Part shown: positions 47,844-56,916 of the stretch, piece by piece | How positions within the stretch are numbered: the stretch's first letter is position 1 | Layout of the letters: every line of letters begins with the position of its first letter | Source of the DNA: Streptomyces sp. NBC_01214 | Lineage (GTDB): Bacteria > Actinomycetota > Actinomycetes > Streptomycetales > Streptomycetaceae | NCBI RefSeq assembly: GCF_026340975.1 | Contig: NZ_JAPEOS010000002.1 | Span: 204,501-268,500 of the forward strand | Direction: 5' to 3' | DNA: 64,000 nucleotides | Translations under genes and position numbers: made by a program | The notes under the pieces: model-generated | Databases searched by the model: none | The model's input: the letters and a program-made list of their open reading frames with translations, nothing else | Told to the model about the DNA's origin: nothing

Positions 47844-49127
47844 GTGACCGAGCTCCTCTCCGAACACTCCGCGGACGTGATCGTCGTCGGGGCCGGGCCC
47901 GCCGGCTCGACCACCGCCTACTACCTCGCCAAGGCCGGATTGGACGTCCTGCTGCTGGAGAAGACGGCGTTCCCGCGCGAGAAGGTCTGCGGCGACGGCC
48001 TGACCCCGCGCGCCACCAAGCAGCTGGTGGCGATGGGCATCGACATCTCCGAAGAGGCCGGCTGGCTGCGGAACAAGGGTCTGCGGATCATCGGCGGCGG
48101 CCAGCGGCTCCAGCTGGACTGGCCGGAACTCGCCTCCTATCCGGACTACGGACTCGTCCGAAAGCGTGACGACTTCGACGAGACCCTGGCCCGCCAGGCG
48201 CAGAAGGCCGGCGCCCGACTGTACGAGCGCTGCACCGTCGGCGAGCCGGTGCGCGACGCGCGCACCGGTCACATCACGGGCGTGCACGCGAAGCTGGGCG
48301 AGGAGAAGACCCCGGTCACCTTCCATGCCCCGCTGGTCGTCGCGGCCGACGGCAACTCCTCCCGGCTGTCCCTGGCGATGGGCCTGCACCGGCGCGAGGA
48401 CCGCCCGATGGGCGTGGCCGTGCGGACGTACTTCACCTCGCCGCGGCACGACGACGACTACCTGGAGTCCTGGCTGGAGCTGTGGGACCGGCGCGGCGCG
48501 CAGGACCGGCTGCTGCCCGGCTACGGCTGGATCTTCGGCATGGGCGACGGCACCTCCAACGTCGGCCTCGGCATCCTCAACTCCTCCTCCGCCTTCAAGG
48601 AGCTGGACTGGCGCGAGGTCCTCAAGGCCTGGTGCGCCTCCATGCCGGAGGACTGGGGCTACACCCCCGAGAACATGACGCGGCCGATCCGCGGCGCGGC
48701 CCTGCCGATGGCCTTCAACCGGCAGCCGCACTACACCAAGGGCCTGCTGCTGGTCGGCGACGCGGGCGGGCTCGTCAACCCGTTCAACGGCGAAGGCATC
48801 GCGTACGCCATGGAGTCGGGCCAGATCGCGGCCGACGTCATCGTGCAGGCCCAGGCCCGGGCCACTCCGGCCCAGCGCGAACTGGCGCTGCACAACTACC
48901 CGAAGGTGCTCAAGGAGACCTACGGCGGCTACTACACCCTGGGCCGCGCCTTCGTGAAGCTGATCGGCAACCCGAAGGTCATGCAGATCGCCGCCCAGCG
49001 CGGTCTCACCCACCCGGTCCTGATGCGCTTCACCCTGAAGATGCTCGCCAACCTGACCGACCCGACGGGCGGCGACGCGATGGACCGCATCATCAACGGC
49101 CTCTCGAAGGTGGCCCCGAAGGCCTGA
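47844..49127 (+). CDS. Geranylgeranyl-reductase-family flavoprotein, candidate menaquinone side-chain reductase (MenJ-like)
   Basis: 427 residues from GTG 47844, GGGAGA seven bases upstream. The FAD-binding start is VIVVGAGPAGSTTAYYLAKA; KVCGDGLTPRATKQL and LLLVGDAGGLVNPFNGEGIA are the other two flavin motifs of the geranylgeranyl reductase family. The mycobacterial MenJ, which saturates an isoprene unit of menaquinone, is of this type. Streptomyces menaquinones are partly hydrogenated, and the gene lies near menG and upstream of nuo. The substrate is therefore a reasoned guess; archaeal-type lipid reductases are the alternative. Confidence 0.88.
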   Translation: MTELLSEHSADVIVVGAGPAGSTTAYYLAKAGLDVLLLEKTAFPREKVCGDGLTPRATKQLVAMGIDISEEAGWLRNKGLRIIGGGQRLQLDWPELASYPDYGLVRKRDDFDETLARQAQKAGARLYERCTVGEPVRDARTGHITGVHAKLGEEKTPVTFHAPLVVAADGNSSRLSLAMGLHRREDRPMGVAVRTYFTSPRHDDDYLESWLELWDRRGAQDRLLPGYGWIFGMGDGTSNVGLGILNSSSAFKELDWREVLKAWCASMPEDWGYTPENMTRPIRGAALPMAFNRQPHYTKGLLLVGDAGGLVNPFNGEGIAYAMESGQIAADVIVQAQARATPAQRELALHNYPKVLKETYGGYYTLGRAFVKLIGNPKVMQIAAQRGLTHPVLMRFTLKMLANLTDPTGGDAMDRIINGLSKVAPKA

Positions 49128-49136
49128 TCCGACCGG

Positions 49137-49436
49137 TCAGCCGTCCGTACCGGTGTCCGTACCCGTGCCCGCTTCGGTGGGCGCGGGCACGTCCGCGTCC
49201 GGCTCCGGGCGGCCGTGGACGGTACGGACGCACCTGGCCAGCAGGACCAGCCCGCACACCAGCAGCGCCCCCGAGGCGGCCCAGCCGAGGCCCAGCGTGA
49301 GCGGGTGGCCGGGCTTGTGCCAGGGGCGGGCGGTGGTCAGCAGCCAGCCGCCCACCGCGAGCAGGCCGAGCCCGAGCGCGGCCGGGACCGCGGTGGGGTC
49401 GCCGGCGCCGTGGGACGCGTACGGCTTCGGGTTCAC
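49137..49436 (-). CDS. Small two-helix membrane protein
   Basis: 99 residues from GTG 49436. Two helices (TAVPAALGLGLLAVGGWLL and LGWAASGALLVCGLVLLARC) with a short Pro/His-containing loop between, and an acidic Thr/Gly-rich tail ending Gly-Thr-Asp-Thr-Gly-Thr-Asp-Gly. I do not recognise a family. It stands between the MenJ-like gene (convergent, stops ten bases apart) and the ABC operon on the same strand. Confidence 0.65.
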   Translation of the reverse strand: MNPKPYASHGAGDPTAVPAALGLGLLAVGGWLLTTARPWHKPGHPLTLGLGWAASGALLVCGLVLLARCVRTVHGRPEPDADVPAPTEAGTGTDTGTDG

Positions 49437-49495
49437 GGGGCCACCAGCTCCAGGCGCGGGTCGGGGCGGCCCAGACGGTCAGGCGCGCTCTTCCC

Positions 49496-50716
49496 CTATC
49501 TTCGCAGGGCCTCGGCCGGTTCGACACGGGCCGCCCGCCAGGCGGGATAGAGCCCGGCCAGCAGCCCGGTGACCAGACCGGCGAGCGGGGCCGCGGCGAC
49601 GGTGGCCGGATGGATCACCGGGGTCCAGTCCCGGACGAGGGCGACGGCGACCACGGTCAGCTCGCCCAGCGAGGTCCCGACCAGCCCGCCGAGGGCCCCC
49701 AGGGCCGCCGACTCGGTGAGGAACTGGGCCGAGACGTGCCGCCCCCGGGCGCCGAGCGCCCGGCGCAGCCCGATCTCGCCGGTCCGCTCCAGTACGGCGA
49801 CCAGGGTGGTGTTGGCGATCCCGACCGCGCCGATGACCAGGCAGATCCCGGCGAGCAGCAGGAAGAGCGCGCTCAGGTCGGCGGTGACGCCGGAGCGCAG
49901 CATCCGCGGATCGGGCGGCGGGACGGCCTTGAGGTACTCGGGGTGGTCGGGCCGCAGCGCGAGCGGGGCGAGGCCGGCGACCTGGCGGGCGGCGCCGAGT
50001 TCGGTGGAGATCAGCATGGTTGCGCCGCCGGGCGCGGGCGGCCCCCAGAGCTGCTCGGCGGTGGTGCGCGGGACGAGGACCGACATCAGGTGCTCGGGCC
50101 GGCGCCGGAGGTCCGCGACGATGCCCGCCACGGTGAAGGGCTCCTGGCCGATGTAGAGGGCGGGCCGGGTGGCCAGGGTGGTGATGCCCAGGCGGGCGGC
50201 GAGTCCGCTGCCGATGACGACGACGCGCTCGTGGCCGCGCTCGGCGAAGTCGTCGTAGAGCCGGCCCTGCTGGAGGGTCGGTACGAGGGCGGCAACGGCG
50301 CCGGGGGAGGCCGCGACGACGGCCGCGCCGGTGGTCGGGTCGCCGGCGCCGGACGGCAGGGGGCCGACCGCGGTGTGCGAGTCGAGCCGCACCGTCCACA
50401 GCACTCCGGCGTGCTCGATGCCCGCGACGGCGCGCAGCCGCTGCTCGGCGTCGACGGGGAAGGCGGTCCCGGCGAACTCGTCCTGCTGGGCGGCGACGTC
50501 CTCGATGCTGACCTCGGTGGCGGTCAGGACGTTGAACCTGGAGTCGATCTGCGAGGAGATGGTGGCCGTGAGGCCGAGCACGGCCACGAAGCTGCCCACG
50601 CCAAGGACGGTGCCGAGGGCAGTGAGCACGGCCCGGCCGGGGCGGCGCAGCATCCCGGCGACGGCCTCGGCGAGGGCGTCGCGCACGGACAGCCGGGTGG
50701 GTGCGACGGCGCTCAA
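49496..50716 (-). CDS. MacB/FtsX-type ABC transporter permease
   Basis: 406 residues from TTG 50716, whose codon overlaps the ATPase stop (TTGA). The fold is the MacB-like type: helix 1 (AVLTALGTVLGVGSFVAVLGL), a large extracytoplasmic domain of ~220 residues, then three C-terminal helices (starting at ALFLLLAGICLVIGAVGI), with ERTGEIGLRRALGAR between them. These permeases move substrates from the outer leaflet or periplasm rather than across the whole membrane (mechanotransmission). It is the last gene of a four-gene minus-strand operon. Confidence 0.9.
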   Translation of the reverse strand: MSAVAPTRLSVRDALAEAVAGMLRRPGRAVLTALGTVLGVGSFVAVLGLTATISSQIDSRFNVLTATEVSIEDVAAQQDEFAGTAFPVDAEQRLRAVAGIEHAGVLWTVRLDSHTAVGPLPSGAGDPTTGAAVVAASPGAVAALVPTLQQGRLYDDFAERGHERVVVIGSGLAARLGITTLATRPALYIGQEPFTVAGIVADLRRRPEHLMSVLVPRTTAEQLWGPPAPGGATMLISTELGAARQVAGLAPLALRPDHPEYLKAVPPPDPRMLRSGVTADLSALFLLLAGICLVIGAVGIANTTLVAVLERTGEIGLRRALGARGRHVSAQFLTESAALGALGGLVGTSLGELTVVAVALVRDWTPVIHPATVAAAPLAGLVTGLLAGLYPAWRAARVEPAEALRR

Positions 50717-51483
50717 GGATCCAGCCGCCCGTCGCGGATGGTGACGGTCCGGGCGCCGCGCCGGGCCACCTCGGGGTCGTGCGTGATGACGAGGACGGTC
50801 ATCCCGGCTCCGTGCAGTTCGTCCAGCAGCCCGAGGACGGACGCGGCGTTCACGGAGTCGAGATTGCCGGTCGGTTCGTCGCACAGCAGCAGCGAGGGAC
50901 GCCCGACCAGGGCGCGGGCGATCGCCACCCGCTGGCGTTCGCCGCCCGACAGCCGGCCGGGCACGGCGCCGGCCCGGTGCCCGAGACCGACCTGGTCGAG
51001 GGCCTCGCGGGCCCGTACGAGGCGCCCGGCGCGCGGGATTCCGGTGTAGAGCATGGCCAGGGTGACGTTCTCCAGGGCGGACCGGTGGGGGAGGAGGTGG
51101 AAGGACTGGAAGACGAAGCCGATCCGGCGCCCGCGCAGGGCGGTGCGCTCCCGGTCGGGGAGCGCGGCGGTATCGATCCCGTCGAGCAGGTACCGGCCGC
51201 TGGTGGGGGAATCGAGCAGTCCGGCGATGTTGAGGAAGGTGGACTTTCCGGAGCCGGAGGGGCCGACGACGGTGATGAAGTCGCCGCGCCGGACGATCAG
51301 GTCGCAGGGGTGCAGGGCCTCGACGGGCGGCGGCCCGGGGTAGGTGAGGCCGACCCCGCGGAGTTCGATCACGGGGCTCTCGTCGTCGTCGCTCGCGCTG
51401 CCCGGGCCGCCCGCGCCGCCGGAGGACGGCCGGGGCCGGAGGGACTGACGGGGCTCCCGAGACAGACGGGACAGGAGCCTCAT
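50713..51483 (-). CDS. MacB/LolD-type ABC transporter ATPase
   Basis: 256 residues from ATG 51483, overlapping the adaptor gene's stop (ATGA). The first ~40 residues are a basic then acidic disordered tail not usual in this family. Walker A GPSGSGKST, signature LSGGERQRVAIARAL, Walker B LLLCDEPTGNLDS and the switch His in VITHDPE are intact. It energises the permease encoded next. The longer open frame toward 52485 is in the wrong frame for the adaptor gene and is not real. Confidence 0.93.
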   Translation of the reverse strand: MRLLSRLSREPRQSLRPRPSSGGAGGPGSASDDDESPVIELRGVGLTYPGPPPVEALHPCDLIVRRGDFITVVGPSGSGKSTFLNIAGLLDSPTSGRYLLDGIDTAALPDRERTALRGRRIGFVFQSFHLLPHRSALENVTLAMLYTGIPRAGRLVRAREALDQVGLGHRAGAVPGRLSGGERQRVAIARALVGRPSLLLCDEPTGNLDSVNAASVLGLLDELHGAGMTVLVITHDPEVARRGARTVTIRDGRLDP

Positions 51484-53153
51484 TTGGTCTTCCCCCGGGT
51501 CTCGCGGGGTGCGACCCCGATCACCACTTTGGTTCCGGCGGCGAGGGCGCCGGCCCGGGCCGGGGTGACGGCCACGAAGCCGTCGCCGCTGGTGCCGGTC
51601 CGCACCTCGATGCGCCGCTGGGTGCCGTCGGCGGACACGGCGGTGACGACCGTACGCCCGTCCGCGCCCGCCGAGACGGCGGTGACCGGGACGACGAGCG
51701 CCTCTCCGTCGGTGGCGGCGGACTCGATGGTCAGCCGGACGTCCTGCCCGGCGAAGCCGGCGGGCAGCGGCTGGTCGGCGCGGACCACCATCCGGTAGCC
51801 GAGGTCGGCGCCACCGCCGCCGCCCGTGGCACCGCTCCCGCCGCCCTTGGGGTTCTGCCCGGGGTCCTGCTGCGGCTGCGGCTGCGGTCCGGCGGGCTGC
51901 GCGGCGGACCGCTCGGTGGCGACGACCGCCACCGTGCCGCGGACATCGGTGCCGGAGAGCTCGGAGGAGATCACCACGGTCATCCCGGCACGCAGCAACT
52001 GGCGCTTGTCGTCCTTGAGGTAGGCCTCGACGACGAGCTCCCCGCCGGAGAGCGTGAGCACCGGCCCGGACACGGGGGAGCCCGCGCGGGCGCCGACGGA
52101 GCTGACGCGGGCCGGGAAGGAGCCCAGGAACACGGTCTCGGCGGCGGGCAGCATCGGCCCGTCGGCGGCCTCGGCGGCCACGAGCGCGGCCCGGGCCTCG
52201 CCGAGCGCCTGCCGGGCCCGAGCGAGCTCCCGGCCGGAGCCGGGGCCCGAGCCCGGGCCGGAGCCCGAGCCACCGGAGCCGGGGCCGGAGCCCGGGCCGG
52301 AGCCCGGGCCGGAGCCGGAGCCGGAGTCCGAGCCGGAGTCCGAGCCACCGAAGCCAGGGCCGGAGCCACCGGGGCCCGGGCTCGCTGTTGCGCCGGGGCT
52401 CGGGGCGGCCCCGCCCTTGGTCGATCCGCCCTCCGCGGGCGCGCTTATGGAGCCGGTGGGGCTGCTCGCGTCCTCCACGGCCCACGTCGCGGACCGCACG
52501 GCCTCCCGAGCCGACTTGAGGGCCGCGCCCCCGTCGGCGACCGCGGGCAGCGGCTCGTACCCGATGGCCCGGTAGCGGGCGGCGAGCGCAGCCTTCGTAC
52601 CGGCCCCGAAGACGCCCTTCGCGTCGCCGCCGGTACCGTGCCCGAGCTCGCGCAGCGCCTGCTGCAGCTGCGCGACGTCGTCGCCGCTGGCCCCGGGCCT
52701 CAGGTCGCGGTACATCGGCTGCCCGCCGTGCAGGGTGAACACCGGCCGCCCGGACACCTCGGCGATCAGCTGCCCCGCCGCGACCGGGTCCCCGGCCTTC
52801 AGCGGCAGTTTGGTCACCAGGGCCGCGCCCGTCCCCTCACCGGAGCGCACCCCCTGCGGGGACACGGCGACGCTCTGGTCGGCGACCACCGTCCCGCGCA
52901 TGACCACGGTCTGCGCGAGCACCCGCCGCTCGACGTCCGCGGTCAGCGCCCCCTGTGCGGGCGGGCCGGTCTCCGCGGCCACCTGGGCGGGGGACTTCAC
53001 CAGCGTGGTCGCCAGCAGTCCGCCGACCGCCATCAGCGCGGCCCCGCCGACGAGCGCGAGCACCACGCGCCGCCCGCGCGCGAGTCCGCCGCGGTCGTCC
53101 GCGGGGGCCGCCGGGGCCTCGGTGTGCTGCACGACCTGCTCCGGTTCGCTCAT
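51480..53153 (-). CDS. Membrane-fusion-type adaptor with a peptidoglycan-binding domain
   Basis: 557 residues from ATG 53153, overlapping the lipoprotein stop. One N-terminal helix (VVLALVGGAALMAVGGLLAT), then a MacA-like strand-rich segment with a peptidoglycan-binding domain (LRPGASGDDVAQLQQALREL) near residues 150-195. A Gly/Ser/Pro repeat tract (about residues 257-305) follows. The second half has the lipoyl/beta-barrel strands of HlyD-type adaptors (SSVGARAGSPVSGPVLTLSG and later). In a Gram-positive it would link the permease to the wall. No outer-membrane partner exists. Confidence 0.85.
   Translation of the reverse strand: MSEPEQVVQHTEAPAAPADDRGGLARGRRVVLALVGGAALMAVGGLLATTLVKSPAQVAAETGPPAQGALTADVERRVLAQTVVMRGTVVADQSVAVSPQGVRSGEGTGAALVTKLPLKAGDPVAAGQLIAEVSGRPVFTLHGGQPMYRDLRPGASGDDVAQLQQALRELGHGTGGDAKGVFGAGTKAALAARYRAIGYEPLPAVADGGAALKSAREAVRSATWAVEDASSPTGSISAPAEGGSTKGGAAPSPGATASPGPGGSGPGFGGSDSGSDSGSGSGPGSGPGSGPGSGGSGSGPGSGPGSGRELARARQALGEARAALVAAEAADGPMLPAAETVFLGSFPARVSSVGARAGSPVSGPVLTLSGGELVVEAYLKDDKRQLLRAGMTVVISSELSGTDVRGTVAVVATERSAAQPAGPQPQPQQDPGQNPKGGGSGATGGGGGADLGYRMVVRADQPLPAGFAGQDVRLTIESAATDGEALVVPVTAVSAGADGRTVVTAVSADGTQRRIEVRTGTSGDGFVAVTPARAGALAAGTKVVIGVAPRETRGKTK
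52240..52380 (-). repeat. Gly-Ser-Pro coding repeat in the adaptor gene
   Basis: A run of short GCCCGAGCC-like units codes on the minus strand for alternating Gly-Ser, Gly-Ser-Asp and Gly-Pro-Gly-Ser. Copy-number variation would change the reach of the linker without breaking the frame. Confidence 0.8.
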
Positions 53154-53602
53154 CCGTCCGGCCGGCACTTCTTCAACGCGTCGAGGTGGTCGCGCTTGAG
53201 CGAGCTCCACTGTTCGGGAGTGCCCTTGCGGTCGTCGATCTGGGCGGTGACCGGGTCCGGGTCCGGGTACCAGGTGATGCCCTCGGCCCGCAGGCACGCG
53301 GACTCCTTCTGCGCGGCGGCGATCCGGGCGGGTTCGGCCGGCTGGGGCTTCGGCGGGGGCGGCAGCATCGGCGCGCAGGTCTGGTGCGCCTCATCGTTCC
53401 AGGGCTTCGACTTGTCCTCGCGCGGAGCGCCATAGTCCGTATACACGATCGCCACGCCCTGCTTCTTCAGGCAGTCGTAGTACGCGATTTCCTCCGTGGT
53501 CGGGGGCGGACTGTCGCTCGCTACGGGCTTTTCGTCGCCGCCACCGCATCCCGTCAGTGAAATGCACAGAAGAAGTAGAGGGGTCAAATATCTCGCGTGC
53601 AC
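53150..53602 (-). CDS. Small lipoprotein heading the MacAB-like operon
   Basis: 150 residues from GTG 53602. A short signal (YLTPLLLLCISLTGC) ends in the lipobox LTGC, so it is lipid-anchored outside the membrane. The mature part has three Cys beyond the lipobox (YDCLKKQG, HQTCAPM, SACLRAEG) and a Pro-rich loop, and ends KKCRPDG. Two of the cysteines lie in the Asp/Ser-Cys-Leu-Lys/Arg context common in Streptomyces lipoproteins of this size. It is the first gene of the operon running to 49496 and probably a substrate-binding or accessory subunit. Confidence 0.85.
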   Translation of the reverse strand: MHARYLTPLLLLCISLTGCGGGDEKPVASDSPPPTTEEIAYYDCLKKQGVAIVYTDYGAPREDKSKPWNDEAHQTCAPMLPPPPKPQPAEPARIAAAQKESACLRAEGITWYPDPDPVTAQIDDRKGTPEQWSSLKRDHLDALKKCRPDG

Positions 53603-53858
53603 GACAGGCTTCCCTTACGGCGGTAGGAGTGGATTATGCGCATCCGTTTGACGGGTGGGGGAGTGCGCGCGCCAGATAGTAGAGACCCGTGGCCGCTTGC
53701 GACAAGTTACCTATCAGACAACAGAAGTGACGATCCATCAGCCGAGAAAGACCTTGAACCGGCAGGGGGTTCGCTGTTGAATCCCCGCCGGGCGGAAATG
53801 CGTCACCCCGGTCCGCCCCGAACAGCCCGACTTTCACCCGAAGAGTGAGGTAAGCGTG

Positions 53859-54269
53859 ATGGACAACGCAATGCGGAAGCTGGCGGCCGGCTGCGTCGCC
53901 GCCGTTTCGGTCGGCGCCATTCTGCTGGGAACCGCGGGTCCGGCGGGTGCCTGGGGGCGTGACGGAAATCTGGAGAACCAGGAGTTCGGACTTTTCTACT
54001 GGCAGAACCAGTCCGGTTGTGTCTTCGACCTGGCGACGAATGACCTGAACTTCAGCGACGACAAGTACCAGGGCTCCTGCTCGGCCAGCGGGAACTGGAT
54101 CAACGACACCACCGAGTCCTACCGGAACCGGGACGTCTACGCCTGGAAGGTCGGCACCGACAAGGACCTGGGCGGCAACGTAGGAGAGATCCCGTCGAAC
54201 TACGCGGGCAACGCATCGGCCAACTTCAAGAACAAGATCAGCTCGGCCAAGTACACCCTCCACCCGTAG
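53859..54269 (+). CDS. Secreted protein resembling the peptidase inhibitor I36 family
   Basis: 136 residues from ATG 53859 (GAGG eight bases upstream; the GTG just before is less likely). The signal peptide runs from LAAGCVAAVSVGAILLGTAG to a cleavage near AGA-WG. The mature protein (~105 residues) has aromatic and Asn-rich segments (FGLFYWQNQSGCVFDLATND, with two Cys) and resembles the beta/gamma-crystallin-like I36 inhibitor group. It should be exported by Sec. Transcribed ahead of a lipoprotein gene 45 bases later. Confidence 0.78.
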   Translation: MDNAMRKLAAGCVAAVSVGAILLGTAGPAGAWGRDGNLENQEFGLFYWQNQSGCVFDLATNDLNFSDDKYQGSCSASGNWINDTTESYRNRDVYAWKVGTDKDLGGNVGEIPSNYAGNASANFKNKISSAKYTLHP

Positions 54270-54313
54270 TCCGCAATCCGTAATCCGGAATCCAGCAGAA
54301 GGAGTTCCACGCG

Positions 54314-55276
54314 ATGAACACTTCCCGGCGCCGCCGGCCCGCCGCCCCGGCCGCCGTCCTACTGGCGGCCGCCCTCCTGGCCGGCTGCGCCGGGACCGGC
54401 GGCTCCGGGGGCGGTGAACCGGAACTCGGTCCCGTCGAGGTGAACCCGGCGACGTCCGCGCTGTCCCTCCCGATGGACGCGTACACGGACACCGAGGCCG
54501 AACGGATTCGGATGGGCCAGGTCCAGCAGGCCCTGGTCTCCCGGTGCATGGCCCGGTACGGGTTCGCCTACGAGGGCGTGCGATCGGCCGAAGCCCCCGG
54601 CGCCGGGCCCGAGGACCGGCACGCGTACCTCTTCGGACTGGCCGATCCGGCGTACGCGGCGGCCCACGGGTACGACAGGTCCGCGGGGGAGGGGAGCCCG
54701 GCGAAGCCCGCTCCGCCGCAGTTGAGCGACAGCGCGTACGTGGTGATGAACGGCGAGCGGCCCGGGGCTCAGAGCGGCACGGCTCCCGACGCGAACACCG
54801 AGGAGGAGGCCGCGCTGATGGACAGCGGCCTGACGGCGGCCGGGCAGAAGGTGCCGGCCGGCGGGTGCGGGCGCGAGGCGTTCCGCAAGCTCTACGCCCC
54901 GACCAAGAACAGCGTGGACCTGCTGTTCACGTTCGGGCTCGCCTCGGAGGCGCACGACCGCTCCCGGCAGGACTCCCGGGTCGTCGACGCCCTCAAGAAG
55001 TGGTCGTCATGCATGGACAAGTCGGGATACGCCAGGATCGAATCGCCGTACGACGTCGTGGAGAAGCTCGGCCTGCAAGACGACAAGGGCGGCCCGAAGG
55101 CCGTGACGGCGGCCAAGGCCGATGTCGCGTGCAAGCGCGAGGTGAACCTCGTCGGCATCTGGGGCGCGGTCGAGAAGGCGTACCAGGAGCGGCTTGTGGA
55201 GGAGCACGCCGAGACGCTCGCGCTCTACAAGGAGCAGCGGGAGGCCCGCTTCAAGCTGGCGGCCTCACTGGTTTGA
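54314..55276 (+). CDS. Lipoprotein of unknown function
   Basis: 320 residues from ATG 54314 with AAGGAG upstream. The signal (AAPAAVLLAAALLAGC) ends in a lipobox LAGC. The mature protein has the Met/Cys-containing SRCMARYGF and WSSCMDKSGY elements, and VACKREVNLVGIW near the end, a pattern seen in many Streptomyces surface lipoproteins whose roles are not known. The C-terminal ~60 residues form one amphipathic helix with EERLVEEHAE-like heptads. It is likely in one transcript with the preceding secreted-protein gene. Confidence 0.85.
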   Translation: MNTSRRRRPAAPAAVLLAAALLAGCAGTGGSGGGEPELGPVEVNPATSALSLPMDAYTDTEAERIRMGQVQQALVSRCMARYGFAYEGVRSAEAPGAGPEDRHAYLFGLADPAYAAAHGYDRSAGEGSPAKPAPPQLSDSAYVVMNGERPGAQSGTAPDANTEEEAALMDSGLTAAGQKVPAGGCGREAFRKLYAPTKNSVDLLFTFGLASEAHDRSRQDSRVVDALKKWSSCMDKSGYARIESPYDVVEKLGLQDDKGGPKAVTAAKADVACKREVNLVGIWGAVEKAYQERLVEEHAETLALYKEQREARFKLAASLV

Positions 55277-55352
55277 GGAGGTGTCCCGGGGTTCGGGCTC
55301 CCGGCCCCCGGAGGACGCCTGGCGCCCCGGGAAACACGAAGAACGGCCCCGG

Positions 55353-55389
55353 GGCCGGTACTCCACCCCCGAGCGGGGGAGTACCGGCC
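55353..55389. terminator. Bidirectional terminator between convergent genes
   Basis: Perfect 12-bp arms GGCCGGTACTCC (55353-55364) and GGAGTACCGGCC (55378-55389), with an inner CCCCC/GGGGG pair. It lies between the lipoprotein stop and the NlpC/P60 stop. Confidence 0.85.
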
Positions 55390-55437
55390 GTAGGGCACGT
55401 CTCTCGGCCGTGTCTGGTGCCTCGGTCTGAGCGGTGC

Positions 55438-56286
55438 TCAGAGGACGCGGACGGCGCCCGTCGGCTTGTCGTAGCTGAGGTTGCGCTCGACGATGCCGGT
55501 GCTGGGGTTCTGCGCGCCGACGAACTTGCCGCCGCCGACGTAGATGGCGACGTGGTAAGCGCTGCCCTTGGAGCCCCAGTACAGGATGTCGCCCGGCTGC
55601 AGGGCGTTCAGCGACACCGAGGTGCCGGCCGAGGACTGCGCCTGGGACATGCGCGGCAGGCTGATGCCGGCCTGGCGGTAGGCGGCCTGGACGAGACCGG
55701 AGCAGTCGAACGAGGACGGGCCGGTGCCGCCCATCACGTACGCCTTGCCGACCTGCGCGCGGGCGAAGTTGACGATGGCCGCGGCGGAGCCGGTGGCCGG
55801 GGCGGAGACGGTGCCCGTGCCCTGCGGCGCGGCAGTGCTCTTCAGCGTCGTGCGCTCGGAGGAGCTGCGGCTGGAGCGCTCGGCCTCGGCCTTGCGGGCG
55901 GCCTCTTCCTTCGCCGTCTTCTCGGCCTTCTCGACCTTTTCGGCGTCGGCCTTCTTCTGGGCCTCTTCCTTGGCCTGCTTCGCCTCGGCGGCGGCGCCGG
56001 TACGGGCGCTCTCCTCCTGGGCGGTCAGTTCGCCCTCGACGGCCGCGAGACGGGTGTTCTCGGCGGCCACGGTGACGGCGGAGGAGACGTCGCCGGCCAG
56101 GTCCAGGTTGAGGACCGGCATTTCGAGCGTCGTCTCGGCCACGGGCTCGGCGGACGGGGACGCGCTCGCGGTGCCGGCCATGGCCAGGGTGCTGAGGACG
56201 CCACCGGCAACTCCGGCGCGGACCGCGAGCTTCGAGGCGCTACGACGGGGCTTCCGGTGGCTGGGTATGTGAGCGGTGTGGGACAT
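55438..56286 (-). CDS. NlpC/P60 peptidoglycan endopeptidase
   Basis: 282 residues from ATG 56286; the earlier Met at 56343 would put the signal too far in. The signal peptide (AVRAGVAGGVLSTLAMAGTA) precedes a helical Lys/Glu/Ala-rich region (residues ~80-135) likely to form a coiled coil. The catalytic domain is at the C-terminus: Cys in SSFDCSGLVQAAYRQ, His in SAYHVAIYVGGGKFVG, with GDILYWG between. It should cleave the stem peptide outside the cell. It is the last secreted gene before the nuo operon, with a 887-base gap upstream. Confidence 0.93.
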   Translation of the reverse strand: MSHTAHIPSHRKPRRSASKLAVRAGVAGGVLSTLAMAGTASASPSAEPVAETTLEMPVLNLDLAGDVSSAVTVAAENTRLAAVEGELTAQEESARTGAAAEAKQAKEEAQKKADAEKVEKAEKTAKEEAARKAEAERSSRSSSERTTLKSTAAPQGTGTVSAPATGSAAAIVNFARAQVGKAYVMGGTGPSSFDCSGLVQAAYRQAGISLPRMSQAQSSAGTSVSLNALQPGDILYWGSKGSAYHVAIYVGGGKFVGAQNPSTGIVERNLSYDKPTGAVRVL

Positions 56287-56916
56287 GAGGACAACCGCTA
56301 TCAGGGTGCCCGGGTTCCCTTCAAGAAACGTGGGTTGCGCCACAGTTGCGCGAGAACGGCGCGAACCGGGCCCGTCCGACTTCTTATTGACGCCGTAACG
56401 GGCGAATCGGACAGGCCCTCACAGGGCTGTGATCATGGGGTTTCGGAATTAAGTCCTAATTGATCCTTGACTTACCATCACTCCGCACAGATGGCCAAGC
56501 CCTCTTTCGGAGGGCTCGATTCAGAGTGGCGCAGGTCACAGCAACGTCACGCCATGCGGACGCTGTGCCCCTCTCGTGACCTTCCTGTGAACGCACCGAG
56601 AGGTTCGTGAACGGATGCACGTACTCACGCGGCCCCCCGCGCCGTCGGGGGTGCGGGCGCCGGGATGCCCCTCGCGCGGTTCCCCACCCCTCGCCGACGC
56701 TCCCGCCCGCCCCGCATCCACCCCCGCGTCTGCCCCGTGTCCACCTCCGTACACACGGGCTCCCTCGACTGGGGGACGCCGATCCCTTTACCAGCCCCGC
56801 ACCCCTCTTGCCAATTTGCCTGCACCGCGCATCGTTTGATAGGGCGAGCCGCCTTCTACCTGCGGCAACAGGCCCCGATGTCACCTTTAGTGATCATGTG
56901 GATGCTTCGCGTATGA

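Noticed and set aside
51484..52485. Upstream part of the 590-residue frame ending at 50713
   Set aside because: It is the wrong frame of the adaptor gene; the ATPase starts at ATG 51483 overlapping the adaptor stop.
53636..53848. 70-residue frame with GGAG upstream, before the I36-like secreted protein
   Set aside because: Third codon positions are far less G/C-rich than in real genes here (AGT, AGA, CTA, TCA, ACA and similar codons are common) and no domain is visible; most likely leader or promoter DNA.
56287..56720. ydaO-type (c-di-AMP) riboswitch upstream of the NlpC/P60 gene
   Set aside because: Such riboswitches are known before wall-hydrolase genes in Streptomyces, but I could not match the conserved core segments in this leader by eye.
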